Assembly (NCBI GenBank): GCA_029202845.1
Contig: CP119315.1
Coordinates: 2,883,001-2,947,000, forward strand
Length of the DNA stretch: 64,000 nt
Reading direction: 5' to 3'
Source of the DNA: Candidatus Sphingomonas colombiensis
Lineage (GTDB): Bacteria; Pseudomonadota; Alphaproteobacteria; Sphingomonadales; Sphingomonadaceae
Part shown: in pieces, positions 36,942 through 45,735 of the stretch
Position numbering within the stretch: the first letter of the stretch is position 1
Layout: the number at the start of each line of letters is the position of its first letter
Made by a program: the position numbers and the translations under genes
The notes under the pieces: generated by a model
What the model was told of the DNA's origin: nothing
The model's input: the letters and a program-made list of their open reading frames with translations, nothing else
Databases searched by the model: none

Positions 36942-38305
36942 TGCATCGCCACATTCGGATTGAAGATGTCGTTGGGCAGGCGGATGCCGCGATCCTCCAG
37001 TTCCGACATGAAATGCGGGCGAATCCCGGTCGCCTCGAAGCGCCCCAACACGCCGCCATGCTCGTCGCGCCCGTCCAGACGGAAGCGGAAGATTTCCTGC
37101 ATCGTGACGACATCCCCCTCCATGCCGATCAGTTCCGAAAGGCTCAGCAAGCGTCGCTTGCCATCGGCAAGCCGGCCGACCTGGATCACCACGTTGATCG
37201 CGCTGGCGATCTGCGATCGGGCGGAGCGCGGCGCGATGTCGATACCGCTCATCCCAATCATCTGCTCGATGCGCGACAGGGCATCACGCGGCCTGTTGGC
37301 ATGGACGGTGGTCATCGATCCGTCGTGGCCGGTGTTCATCGCCTGCAGCATATCGAATGCCTCGCCGGCGCGAACTTCGCCGATGATGATCCGATCCGGG
37401 CGCATGCGCAGCGCGTTTTTCAGCAGATCGCGCTGGGTGACTTCGCCATTTCCCTCGATATTGGCCGGCCGCGTTTCGAGCCGGGCAACATGCGATTGCT
37501 GAAGCTGAAGCTCTGCCGAATCCTCGATCGTGACGATCCGTTCGGTGCCGTCGATAAATGCCGACATCGCATTGAGCAGCGTCGTCTTGCCCGATCCCGT
37601 TCCGCCGGAAATCAGGATGTTGCGCCGCGCCTCGACGATCGCCCGCAATACCGCGGCGACCGTTTCGGGCACGCTTCCCAACGCGATCAGTCGATCCATG
37701 TCGATCGGCACGCGCGCGAATTTGCGGATCGACAGCAGCGCGCCATCGACCGCAAGCGGCGGAATGATTGCGTTGACGCGCGATCCATCCGCCAGCCGCG
37801 CGTCGACATAAGGCGATGCCTCGTCGACGCGCCGGCCGACGGCGGCGACGATCTTCTGGATGATCCGCAACAGGTGACGCTCGTCCTTGAAGCGGATCGA
37901 CGAAGGTTCCAGCCGGCCATGGCGTTCGACGAACACGGCGTTGGCGCCGTTCACCAGAATATCGGTGATGCTTTCGTCCTTGAGCAACGGCTCCAGCGGC
38001 CCGAGCCCGAGCAGCTCGTCGAGCACGTCGTTGACCAGCCGCTTGCGCTCGGCGAGGTTGAGCGCGTGTTTCTGCAGCGAGAGCTGTTCGTGAACGATTT
38101 CGCCGATTTCCGTCTGGATCTGATCGCGCGTCATCGTTTCCAGCGCCGACAGGTTGATCAGATCGAGCAGGCGCTGATGCAGCTCCACCTTCAGCGCGGT
38201 GTGGATATCGCCCTGCGGCTGCGCATGGGCTTCCTCGCTTCGGGCGGCGCCTTTCTGTTCAGAGGCCGGCGGCGCGCCTGCGGTGCGAATTTGCCAGACG
38301 CTCAC
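36938..38305 (-). CDS. cpaF: Flp pilus assembly ATPase CpaF/TadA
   Basis: 455 residues. Hexameric secretion ATPase: N-terminal domain, linker with LLKDESITDILVNGA, then Walker A GGTGSGKTT (234-242), Asp box TIEDSAELQLQ, Walker B-like RIIIGEVRAGEAFDML and His box TGHDGSMTTVHAN. It powers pilus polymerisation through TadB/TadC. Start is GTG 38305, overlapping the cpaE stop. The first 30 residues are low-complexity. Confidence 0.96.
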   Translation of the reverse strand: MSVWQIRTAGAPPASEQKGAARSEEAHAQPQGDIHTALKVELHQRLLDLINLSALETMTRDQIQTEIGEIVHEQLSLQKHALNLAERKRLVNDVLDELLGLGPLEPLLKDESITDILVNGANAVFVERHGRLEPSSIRFKDERHLLRIIQKIVAAVGRRVDEASPYVDARLADGSRVNAIIPPLAVDGALLSIRKFARVPIDMDRLIALGSVPETVAAVLRAIVEARRNILISGGTGSGKTTLLNAMSAFIDGTERIVTIEDSAELQLQQSHVARLETRPANIEGNGEVTQRDLLKNALRMRPDRIIIGEVRAGEAFDMLQAMNTGHDGSMTTVHANRPRDALSRIEQMIGMSGIDIAPRSARSQIASAINVVIQVGRLADGKRRLLSLSELIGMEGDVVTMQEIFRFRLDGRDEHGGVLGRFEATGIRPHFMSELEDRGIRLPNDIFNPNVAMQ

Positions 38306-39507
38306 CGGTCGCGCTCCAGCAGCATGTCGACCGCGTCGAGCATCTTGACCAGATCCCGGCTGACCGCGCTTTTCAACTTGATATCGCCGATCATCACCCC
38401 GCGATTGAGCGCGGTGTTCATCAGCGCGAAATCGTTCGCGACACTAAGGCCGATCTGGCGCCCGATCGTTTCCGACGCGTCACGCAGGTTGATCTGCTGA
38501 AACAGCCGTTTTTCGACGCGATTGACCACGACCTGGATTTTCTCCGCCGCGACGCCGAGCTTGACCAGCAGCGCGAGCTGCCGTTGCGCCTGGCGCAGGC
38601 TGGCGATCGACAGCTCGATCACCAGAAAGACGACATCCGACTGAGCAACCAGCGAAAGCGACCAATTGGTCCAATCGCTCGGAAGATCCAGAAATACCGT
38701 ATGATATTCCGCTGTCGCCAGCTGGACGATATCGCAGATCTGATCCGTGCCGACGGTGTCGGTCGGCACCAGCTCCACCGGCGCCGCGATGATCTTCAAT
38801 CCGGACGAATGCTCCGCCGCCACCGAGGATAGCACGGCGGGATCAAGCCGCTTCCCCGCGTCAAGCAATTCGCTGACGGTGAGATCGGGAACGACCCCAA
38901 GGTGCGTCGCGGCATTGCCCCCCTGCAAATCCAGATCGAACACGCATGCCTTTATTCCGCGCCCGGCCTCGCGCTGCGCATAGAGCGCCGCCATCTGGGT
39001 CAGCAGCGCGGTCGCCCCGACGCCGCCGACACTCTTGATGATCGAGACGATCTTTCCGCGGGGCGCGTTCTGGGCGATCCCCCGCTCGATCTCCTCGCGC
39101 ATCCGCTCGATCACGGCTTCCAGCTCGCGCCGTTCGAGCGGCAGCGCGATAATGTCCCTGATCCCCGCGCGCAGCAGCGCCTGCATCGTGGGCATCGACA
39201 TGTCGCGCACCGCGGCGACCACCGCGATCGAGGGGTTCTCCAGCTGCAGCTTTTTCAGACGGGCGAGCGACGCCTGATGATCGGGGCGAACCTCGATCAC
39301 GATCACCCGCGCACGTTTGACGATCTCGCTGGGAACGTCTTCGTCAGGTTCGATCTTGCTGGTGTCGAGCGACATGCCGCCGACGATGCTCGCGCCGAAT
39401 TCAGCCGACAGGATTTCCTCCTGCGAGAGGACCAGCTCGATCCCCGCGCCGGGTCGACGGATCGCCCAGCTGTTTGGCTCGAATTCGGACAACTCTAGCA
39501 CTCCCAC
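38302..39507 (-). CDS. cpaE: pilus assembly protein CpaE/TadZ
   Basis: About 401 residues. An atypical receiver-like N-terminal domain (about 20-130; VIVIEVRPDHQASLARL, AGIRDIIALPLERREL) precedes a MinD/ParA-type ATPase domain starting SIIKSVGGVGATALL. The usual KGGxGK(S/T) loop is altered, as in many TadZ/CpaE proteins. It localises the machine, often at the pole. GTG 39507 is chosen as start because AGGAG lies seven bases upstream; GTG 39510 or 39531 are alternatives. The 39531 form overlaps the upstream gene by 14 bases. Confidence 0.9.
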   Translation of the reverse strand: MGVLELSEFEPNSWAIRRPGAGIELVLSQEEILSAEFGASIVGGMSLDTSKIEPDEDVPSEIVKRARVIVIEVRPDHQASLARLKKLQLENPSIAVVAAVRDMSMPTMQALLRAGIRDIIALPLERRELEAVIERMREEIERGIAQNAPRGKIVSIIKSVGGVGATALLTQMAALYAQREAGRGIKACVFDLDLQGGNAATHLGVVPDLTVSELLDAGKRLDPAVLSSVAAEHSSGLKIIAAPVELVPTDTVGTDQICDIVQLATAEYHTVFLDLPSDWTNWSLSLVAQSDVVFLVIELSIASLRQAQRQLALLVKLGVAAEKIQVVVNRVEKRLFQQINLRDASETIGRQIGLSVANDFALMNTALNRGVMIGDIKLKSAVSRDLVKMLDAVDMLLERDR

Positions 39508-39517
39508 CACACCACTC

Positions 39518-40141
39518 CTAGTTTCCGACACTGCCGCTGCCGTCTTCGAGCGTCAGCGAGGCGCTGAATGCCGGCAGTGGAAGTGTCGCCCTTCCGAAAA
39601 ATCGAAACAGCAACGGCGTAAAGTTCATCCCGGAAAGCTTGATCGTGACCAACGGTGAAACCTGGATTCCGTTAGGATCGCCGGCGTAGCCGAGCCCGGC
39701 ATAATCATAGTTGATCAGCACATGGCTTGCGCTCAGCGCCGGATAAGCCATCCGCATGCGAGCGACGATATTGTCGAAGGCGGTTTTGTTCGTGCTGCTG
39801 CCCCACGGGCAGGACGATGGAACGCAGACACAGCTGACGGTGCCGCTGCTTGCTTCGGTGCAATATGCTTTGGTGAAGGCCCCCGATGATATCGGATCGC
39901 CCTGCGCCAGCCCGCTGACGCCGACAAAATCATAAGTCGAAAGTCCGCTCGGCACGATATCCGTCACCACGGCATAGCGGACGCCCATCTGGGTGGCTTT
40001 TTCGGCCCTGTTGCAGGTCCAGAGGTAGCGGCCGACGTCGATGGTGCCGAGCACGAAGGTCAGCAACAGCGGGATCAGCAGCGCGAACTCCGCCGCCGTC
40101 GCGGCGCGCTCGGAGCGGAACAGGGCGCGCAGCGCGGTCAT
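39518..40141 (-). CDS. TadE/TadF-like pseudopilin
   Basis: 207 residues. A basic start and the TadE-type hydrophobic helix FRSERAATAAEFALLIPLLL, with Ala/Glu-Phe at the processing site, are followed by an extracytoplasmic domain with three Cys (YCTEAS, VSCVCVPSSC). TadE-like proteins are minor pseudopilins cleaved by CpaA. It overlaps the preceding TadE-like gene by four bases. Confidence 0.85.
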   Translation of the reverse strand: MTALRALFRSERAATAAEFALLIPLLLTFVLGTIDVGRYLWTCNRAEKATQMGVRYAVVTDIVPSGLSTYDFVGVSGLAQGDPISSGAFTKAYCTEASSGTVSCVCVPSSCPWGSSTNKTAFDNIVARMRMAYPALSASHVLINYDYAGLGYAGDPNGIQVSPLVTIKLSGMNFTPLLFRFFGRATLPLPAFSASLTLEDGSGSVGN

Positions 40142-40653
40142 GCGCCCACCACCGCGGCCTGCGCGCTGGCGTTGAGCGTCAAGGTGAGTTTGGAGAAGCC
40201 GAACGCCCTGAACAGCGATGCGTAAGGGACCGCGGCGCGCACCGTGACGACAGGAACCCCGGTCGTCTTCGTGGCATAGATCCCGCCGCGATACGTCGGA
40301 TCGCTGTTGCAGGTGACCGAAACGGTGATCGTGCTCGGATCGGTCCAGCCGACCAGTCGTGCTCCCCCCGTGCCGTCCAGCGTGTTGGTGCGAACCAGAT
40401 TTCTGGTGTTGTCGCGAACGTTGGTCGATACGGTCGAGCAGCTATATTGGGTGAAATCGCGACGAGAGGCATAACGCGCACCATCGCGCGCTGCCTTGAC
40501 CACGACATGCTCCGACAGAAAATAATTGCCGAGATCGACGGCGCCAAAGCTGAGGATCAGGAACAGCGGCGTGACGAGCGCCATCTCCGCAGCCGCCGAT
40601 CCCCGGCGACAGGCAAAAGCGCGATACGCGATCGAGGCGCGGCGCAGGCTCAT
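40138..40653 (-). CDS. TadE-like pseudopilin
   Basis: 171 residues. The N-terminus has CRRGSAAAEMALVTPLFLIL, a Gly-Ser-x-Ala-Ala-Glu-Met processing motif plus helix typical of TadE. The C-terminal domain is beta-rich with two Cys (YSCSTV, VTCNSD). It lies between the TadG-like gene and the second TadE-like gene and overlaps both by four bases. Confidence 0.87.
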   Translation of the reverse strand: MSLRRASIAYRAFACRRGSAAAEMALVTPLFLILSFGAVDLGNYFLSEHVVVKAARDGARYASRRDFTQYSCSTVSTNVRDNTRNLVRTNTLDGTGGARLVGWTDPSTITVSVTCNSDPTYRGGIYATKTTGVPVVTVRAAVPYASLFRAFGFSKLTLTLNASAQAAVVGA

Positions 40654-42167
40654 TCGATCAGATATGGCACGTCCTTGCGTACCACCTGTCCGGCCGTGCC
40701 CCCCGCGTTGCCGGAATTGGTTTCGCCGATGATCTCGGCATAGATGTCACTCGCGCCGGTGCGCGATCGCTTGGCCGAGGGCTCGACGAGAAAAAGCTCA
40801 ACCCATGCCTGCACCGGCACGTTGGTCGTCTTGCCGTTTACGCCATATTGCTGGCAGTTGATGACAGCCGCGGAGATGCGGCGGCGATCGACGTTGCTGC
40901 CGCCCGGCGCAATCCCGCCCGAGGGCGAACCGCTCCAGCAGATCGGCGCGCCATAGGAGGTGAGGCTGCCGACCGCGCGCGGCGTATTGATGCGCGAGGC
41001 CGCGTTGGTCAGTTCCCATTGATAGACCTGATACCGGGTTACGTTATTGGAATTGTAGCCGGCGTTCGTCATCGCCGTCCGCCAGTCGAACGCCGAACCG
41101 TAGTTGACGTAGAAATAGGCGTTGCGATCCCACGATCCGTTGCCGATCCGGCCGTTGGCACAGGTGCCGGTGGAGCTGACCGCGTGGCACATGTCGCGCG
41201 GATAGCCCATTGCGTCGGGCATCTGGGCGTTCGTCAGCGGCGTCGTCGCGCTGCTCGGCAGATAGGGATTGTTCGAGACCTGCCAGCCGCTGTTGCTCAA
41301 CGTGCAGACATTGTTGCCGTTGCCATTTTTCCTGACGAGATCCTTGACCGCATTCGCCGACGGCGGACAGACGCCTCCACTGGGGCAGGTCTGCGCGCCA
41401 TTGTCGTAGATGTCGAAGCGCGTATTGAGGGCGGCGAGGACGGAGGCGTTCGCACCAGGCTCGGTGGTGACGCCGGTCACCGGCTGGCAGTCGCCGGGAG
41501 GGGATATCCAGCCAAGCGCCGAACTGAGATTCTTCGCGCCGTTGCCGCCAGTATCCAGAAAGCCGAAATTGCCCGGCGTCCACGCGCCGCCCGCGACCAG
41601 ATTCAGCCCCGCGCCGACCAGTGTGCTGGGATCGAAGGACTTGTTCGTGCTCGTTTCCTGCGGGTTGCAGATCATCACCGGCGGAACTTTGCAGATCCCG
41701 GAAGCCACACCCGCAAACGCCTTGGCCGAAAGCAACCCGGATTGCAGGGCGCCGACCACGGGCGTCAGGGCGTAAAAGGCGCGCCTTGCCCCCACCGTGA
41801 CCTGGACGAAATTCGAATTGCCGTCGCCGGTGGCCAGCGTCGCCTTCGCCTTGTCCTGATAGAAGGTGACGGTGGGCACGGTCACCGTTCGATTGGTGCC
41901 ATCATTGGCGAAAAGGGCGAGGTTGGTGATCAAATTCTGCGCCGAAGAGGTCGCGCGGGTCTGCGCACCGCTTTTCCCATCGAGCTGCGCGGCGGCAGCC
42001 AGCGCAGCGTGATCCGCCGCATTCTGGAGTTCCGTATCGAGCGCGGCGAGCCGGGCATAATCGAACGCGATCCCCGCGCCGCCGACCACCGCGAACAGCG
42101 CGATCGCGACGATGGGCGCGACCGAGCCGCTTTCCGACTTCCCGATGCGGAAAGCCGCGCGCCGCAT
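40650..42167 (-). CDS. TadG-like Tad pilus assembly protein
   Basis: 505 residues. The N-terminus SESGSVAPIVAIALFAVVGG and the following YARLAALDTELQNAADHAAL are the signature of TadG-type Tad proteins. A long extracytoplasmic part is rich in Asn, Gly and Cys (for example ICKVPPVMICNPQET, TCPSGGVCPPS), consistent with an exported, disulfide-linked domain. TadG helps anchor the pilus or acts as a minor component; the exact role is not settled. It is twice as large as the adjacent TadE-like proteins. Confidence 0.87.
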   Translation of the reverse strand: MRRAAFRIGKSESGSVAPIVAIALFAVVGGAGIAFDYARLAALDTELQNAADHAALAAAAQLDGKSGAQTRATSSAQNLITNLALFANDGTNRTVTVPTVTFYQDKAKATLATGDGNSNFVQVTVGARRAFYALTPVVGALQSGLLSAKAFAGVASGICKVPPVMICNPQETSTNKSFDPSTLVGAGLNLVAGGAWTPGNFGFLDTGGNGAKNLSSALGWISPPGDCQPVTGVTTEPGANASVLAALNTRFDIYDNGAQTCPSGGVCPPSANAVKDLVRKNGNGNNVCTLSNSGWQVSNNPYLPSSATTPLTNAQMPDAMGYPRDMCHAVSSTGTCANGRIGNGSWDRNAYFYVNYGSAFDWRTAMTNAGYNSNNVTRYQVYQWELTNAASRINTPRAVGSLTSYGAPICWSGSPSGGIAPGGSNVDRRRISAAVINCQQYGVNGKTTNVPVQAWVELFLVEPSAKRSRTGASDIYAEIIGETNSGNAGGTAGQVVRKDVPYLIE

Positions 42168-42168
42168 G

Positions 42169-42471
42169 TCAGTTCGTTCCGGGGTTCGGCGCGGCGCCGC
42201 CGCTTGCGGCGCCGGAGCTTGAGGAACGCCCGGTCTGCATCGATTGGGGCTGCTTTACAGCCCCCTTGCGATAACGCTCGATCGCACCGGCGGCGTGGGT
42301 GCCCGATCCTCCCTCCATCACCGCCGGATCGGCGGTTCCCGGCCGTGGATCGGGATTGATCGTCTGAAGCGCGTAATTGGTCTTCACCGCGTTGCCGAGG
42401 GTGGTGTCGAACGGGGTGCAGGCGGTCGCCAGTCCGCTCGCGACCAGGGTCACCGGAACTATCAGGCGCAT
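42169..42471 (-). CDS. small lipoprotein of the Tad locus (CpaD position)
   Basis: 100 residues. A lipobox near VASGLATACTP suggests an outer-membrane lipoprotein. The rest is polar, with a Ser/Gly/Ala-rich tail and no recognised domain. Its place directly after the secretin gene corresponds to cpaD in other loci, but it is shorter than usual CpaD and I see no CpaD domain. ATG 42471 has GGAG nine bases upstream; a GTG at 42480 would overlap the secretin stop. Confidence 0.65.
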   Translation of the reverse strand: MRLIVPVTLVASGLATACTPFDTTLGNAVKTNYALQTINPDPRPGTADPAVMEGGSGTHAAGAIERYRKGAVKQPQSMQTGRSSSSGAASGGAAPNPGTN

Positions 42472-42476
42472 GACGA

Positions 42477-43949
42477 TCACCTCCGTGGCGAATAGCCGTT
42501 GGGATCCGTGAAGCCGCCTCCGGGCGGTGCATTCGGGTCCAGGGGATTGGTGCCGACGGCTTTGTCTGTCCGTCCCATCAGGAACATGTCGAACTCGCCG
42601 GGCGGTTGGACGCGATCAGTCGGCAGGCGCATCTGCGCGACGGGAACCGGCTTCACCAATCGCGGTGTTACGATGATGACGAGTTCGGTTTCCTGCCGCT
42701 GGAACCCGGTTGAGCGGAACAGCGTCCCGATGATCGGGATCGATCCGAGCAGCGGGAATTGGCGCACCGTGTCCTGAAAATCCTTGCGCAGCAGGCCGGC
42801 GATCGCAAACGATTGGCCATCGCGCAATTCGAGCGTCGTTCGGGCGCGCCGGGTCTGGAGCCCCGGAATGGTCAGCCCGTTGACGCTGATCGAGGCCGAC
42901 GGGTCGATCGAGCTGACCTCCGGCGCCACGATCAGGCTGATGACATTGTCGTCGAGCACCGTGGGCGTGAAGGCGAGGCTGACGCCGAATGGCTTGAATT
43001 CCACCGTGATCGCGCTGCTGGTGCCGTTGGTGCTCGTGCCGTTGCCGCCGTTCGACTGCGCGACGGGAACCGGAAACTCGCCGCCAGCCAGGAACGAGGC
43101 GGATTCGCCGGACAGGGCGACCAGCGTCGGCTCGGCCAGCGTCGTCACCAGCCCCTTGCGCTCCAGCGCGTCGAGCGCGGTGAAGATGTTCAGATTGCCG
43201 AGCGTGATACCTTTGGAGACGATGCCGAACGTATCGAGCACCCCGGACAGATTGACCGTCGGCGTGCCGTTCTGGTTGGTCAGCAATGCGGTGTTGCCGC
43301 CCGTGCTGCCGATCCCGCCCTGGAAGGTATGCAGCCCGTTGCCGTTGGTGAACGCGGTGTTGATCCCAAGGTTCTTGGCGACCGTGCGGTTCATTTCGGA
43401 GAACCGCACCTCCAGCATCACCTGCTGCGATGCGCCGACCGACAACAGATTGACGATCTTGTCGCCGGCATAGGTGGTGGCGATCTGTTTCGCGCGATCG
43501 ACCGCCGGGCCGCTCGAAACGGTGCCGGTCAGCACGACCGAATCCCCCGACATCTGCACCCCGATCTTTTCGGCCGGCATCAGCTCCGCGAACTGGCGCC
43601 GCAACGAGATCACGTCCGGCCCGACCGAGACATCGACGACGGAGATCAGATTGTTGTTGCGATCATAGAGCGTCAGGCTGGTCGTCCCGAGCTTCTTGCC
43701 CAGCACATAGAGCGAGCGGTTGGTAAGCGGCAGGACATCCGCGATTTCCGCGTCGCCGATCAGCGCCTTGGCGAACGGATGGTCGGCGGTGAGCACCTGG
43801 CTCTTGCCCGTCGGCACATCGAGTTGCCCGGCGCGCAGATCCGCGTCCGCCGCGCGCACCGCCTGCGCCGTCGCCGGGGCAGGGGCCAATGATGTGGCGG
43901 TGGCGGTGGCCAGCGCCACCATACCCACCCTGAAATCAGCGACCGACAT
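42477..43949 (-). CDS. cpaC: Tad secretin CpaC/RcpA
   Basis: 490 residues. A signal peptide (VGMVALATATATSL, cut near ATAQA) leads to a pilus-assembly N domain (GKSQVLTADHPFAKALIGDAE given as its start; VLPLTNRSLYVLGKKLG), a BON-like section (MSGDSVVLTGTV) and the secretin domain (ALERKGLVTTLAEPTLVALS; GGEFPVPV; LRKDFQDTV; PLLGSIPIIGTLF; ELVIIVTPRLVKP). It forms the outer-membrane pore for the pilus. ATG 43949 follows GAGGTGGG; it overlaps cpaB by 14 bases. A longer frame to 44090 is non-homologous. Confidence 0.95.
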   Translation of the reverse strand: MSVADFRVGMVALATATATSLAPAPATAQAVRAADADLRAGQLDVPTGKSQVLTADHPFAKALIGDAEIADVLPLTNRSLYVLGKKLGTTSLTLYDRNNNLISVVDVSVGPDVISLRRQFAELMPAEKIGVQMSGDSVVLTGTVSSGPAVDRAKQIATTYAGDKIVNLLSVGASQQVMLEVRFSEMNRTVAKNLGINTAFTNGNGLHTFQGGIGSTGGNTALLTNQNGTPTVNLSGVLDTFGIVSKGITLGNLNIFTALDALERKGLVTTLAEPTLVALSGESASFLAGGEFPVPVAQSNGGNGTSTNGTSSAITVEFKPFGVSLAFTPTVLDDNVISLIVAPEVSSIDPSASISVNGLTIPGLQTRRARTTLELRDGQSFAIAGLLRKDFQDTVRQFPLLGSIPIIGTLFRSTGFQRQETELVIIVTPRLVKPVPVAQMRLPTDRVQPPGEFDMFLMGRTDKAVGTNPLDPNAPPGGGFTDPNGYSPRR

Positions 43950-44838
43950 AGCTACCCACCTCATAGCTGCTATCCTTGGTGCCGCGGACGACCGTGATCG
44001 TCGCGAGGTCGGGGTTGGGAGCGGCGGGCCGCGCGACGCGTGGCGGGCGCGTGTAAACCACCGGTCTTGGCTGATAGCGGGGCCGCGCATCGGCGACGCC
44101 GGCGACGAACGCGCCGTCGCGCAGATCTTCGGTGCTGACCGTCCCCACCACGGGGGTCACGTCCGCCGCCGGATTGGCCAGCGCGAGGCTTAGCTGCCCC
44201 ACCTGCTGCGCGAGCGCGAGCTTCTGGGCATCGACCTGCGCCACCTCCAGCGTCGCCGTCTTGCCGATGGCGGGTTTGTCGGAATTGTCGTTGGCGTCCT
44301 GATCGACCGCGATGACGCGAACCTTCTGCAACAGAACGTCCGTGATCTGGCGGCCCCCGCTGTTCGGCCCCGTCGGAGTGCGCGTCACCAGCACGTCGAC
44401 CACGTCGCCGGGCAGCACGAAACCACCCACGCCGGCCACATCGCCAACGCGAACGGCAACCGCTCGCTTGTCGGGGCTCAGCACGGCGGAGATCGCGGCG
44501 CGACCACCTTCGCCCGAAATCTTGGAGCGCAGGATCGGCTCGTTCGCGGTCATGGGGCGCAGCACGACGCGGGTATGGTTCATCGGCAGAAGCTGCGGGA
44601 GAGAAGTGAACGTGCCGACCGGCAGCGCCTCCGCCGGCCAATCGACCAGGCGCACCTTGTCCGCAGTGATCTGCGCGCCGAATTCCAGCGGTACACGCGC
44701 CACCGCCACCTTCACGGTTCCCTGCGGTGAGTTGGCCTGTCGCTGCTCGACCCGGCCAAGATAGGAATTGGCAAGGAAAACCGCCGCGAACCCCAGCAGG
44801 ATCGCGACGCCCAAAATTATGAGTCCTTGTCCTCGCAT
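43936..44838 (-). CDS. cpaB: Flp pilus assembly protein CpaB/RcpC
   Basis: 300 residues. An N-terminal membrane helix (LIILGVAILLGFAAVFLA) is followed by a SAF/antifreeze-like domain (VPLEFGAQITADKVRLVDWP) and the RcpC/CpaB domain (AVAVRVGDVAGVGGFVLPGD; VLLQKVRVIAVDQDA; LALAQQVGQLSLALAN). CpaB is a periplasmic partner of the secretin. The C-terminus is Pro/Arg-rich. It is the first gene after flp, separated by 218 bases in which I see no gene. Confidence 0.93.
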   Translation of the reverse strand: MRGQGLIILGVAILLGFAAVFLANSYLGRVEQRQANSPQGTVKVAVARVPLEFGAQITADKVRLVDWPAEALPVGTFTSLPQLLPMNHTRVVLRPMTANEPILRSKISGEGGRAAISAVLSPDKRAVAVRVGDVAGVGGFVLPGDVVDVLVTRTPTGPNSGGRQITDVLLQKVRVIAVDQDANDNSDKPAIGKTATLEVAQVDAQKLALAQQVGQLSLALANPAADVTPVVGTVSTEDLRDGAFVAGVADARPRYQPRPVVYTRPPRVARPAAPNPDLATITVVRGTKDSSYEVGSYVGR

Positions 44839-45056
44839 GCCCCGCCCCCGTTGGTCAGGATTAGGGACACGGTTTTCCGCGCCCCTGTTCTTGCGATTAA
44901 CAGGCGCCGCTGATTTGGTTGCGAATTTCGTTCGTAGCCTGGATCTTCGCGTCGTCCATTATCTCGCTCAATACTTCATCAGTGGTTCGCGGGAACTGAC
45001 CCGATCCGCCGGTAGTCCGAACCGGGCCAGATCCGCGCGAATGCTGCATCAGATGA

Positions 45057-45248
45057 TCAGCACGTGGGTGCAACGTTTCCACCAGCGCTGTTGATGCAGT
45101 TCGAGGCTTTGTTCATCGCGTTGCTGATCGAACCGCCCAGCGTATAGGCAGCAGCGGCGATGCCGGTGCCGACGATCGCCAGGATCAGCGCATATTCGGC
45201 CGCCGAAGCGCCGCTGTCGTCTTTCAGAAGATGCTTGATAGTGCTCAT
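45057..45248 (-). CDS. flp: Flp family type IVb pilin
   Basis: 63 residues. A short leader ends at Gly13; the mature protein starts ASAAEYALILAIVG with the class IVb Glu at +5 and Tyr at +6, then one hydrophobic helix and a short tail with two Cys (CINSAGGNVAPTC). It is the major subunit of the Tad pilus, cut by CpaA. ATG 45248 has GGGGA seven bases upstream; a TTG two codons earlier is less likely. It starts the Tad run and probably has its own strong promoter in the AT-rich region upstream. Confidence 0.95.
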   Translation of the reverse strand: MSTIKHLLKDDSGASAAEYALILAIVGTGIAAAAYTLGGSISNAMNKASNCINSAGGNVAPTC

Positions 45249-45735
45249 GTCCAATTCCCCGTTTTCTCAACCGGACAGCCCGGTTTCGGCATTCCAGGGC
45301 GGCGTTGGATCAACTCGTCCGGCTCTTCCACCGGCCTGACCTGGTCCGATCACCATCGGAATGTGGAGACAAAAAGGGGTGTAGCACCTGTTAAAGTCAA
45401 TGATGCTTAATTTATTATTGAATCACAATGAGTTGTAGAAATGATTTGTTAACCATCTAAAATAAAATCGTTATTTTATAAATGTTTAACGTTTCCGATT
45501 TTCGTAAATACTTCGGTACGAAGTTATTTTAAATCGGAAGAAAAATGTACCACAATGGTCGAGTGTCATAACCGATATATCTTTCGATATATGCAGAAAT
45601 TGTATGAATTAACCTTTGGTGTCGCTTCCATCCAACTTATTGCAGTTGCTGGATGAAGTGTAAAGGAACGATGCGTAGAATTTGCTGTCGCGACTCGGGC
45701 TGTCGGCGGATGTGATCTCGGGGGGAGGGTGGTCT
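45249..45735. promoter_or_regulatory. AT-rich intergenic control region upstream of flp
   Basis: This is a 487-base gap. About 45370-45640 is strikingly AT-rich in an otherwise GC-rich window. It contains an inverted repeat around 45465-45480 (ATAAAAT-CG-TTATTTTAT), the palindrome CTTCGGTACGAAG (45510-45523), and a near-repeat CGATATATCTTTCGATATATG (in part, near 45573-45592). It should hold the flp promoter on the minus strand and the promoter of the membrane-protein gene on the plus strand. No gene was recognised in it. Confidence 0.5.

Noticed and set aside
36659..38500. 613-residue plus-strand open frame
   Set aside because: Antisense to tadB and cpaF, which have complete motifs.
40848..42359. 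503-residue plus-strand open frame
   Set aside because: Antisense to the TadG-like gene; composition is Arg/Ala-rich with no recognisable domain.
44897..45082. 61-residue minus-strand frame between flp and cpaB
   Set aside because: Overlaps flp's 3' end, no ribosome site, no pilin-like features.
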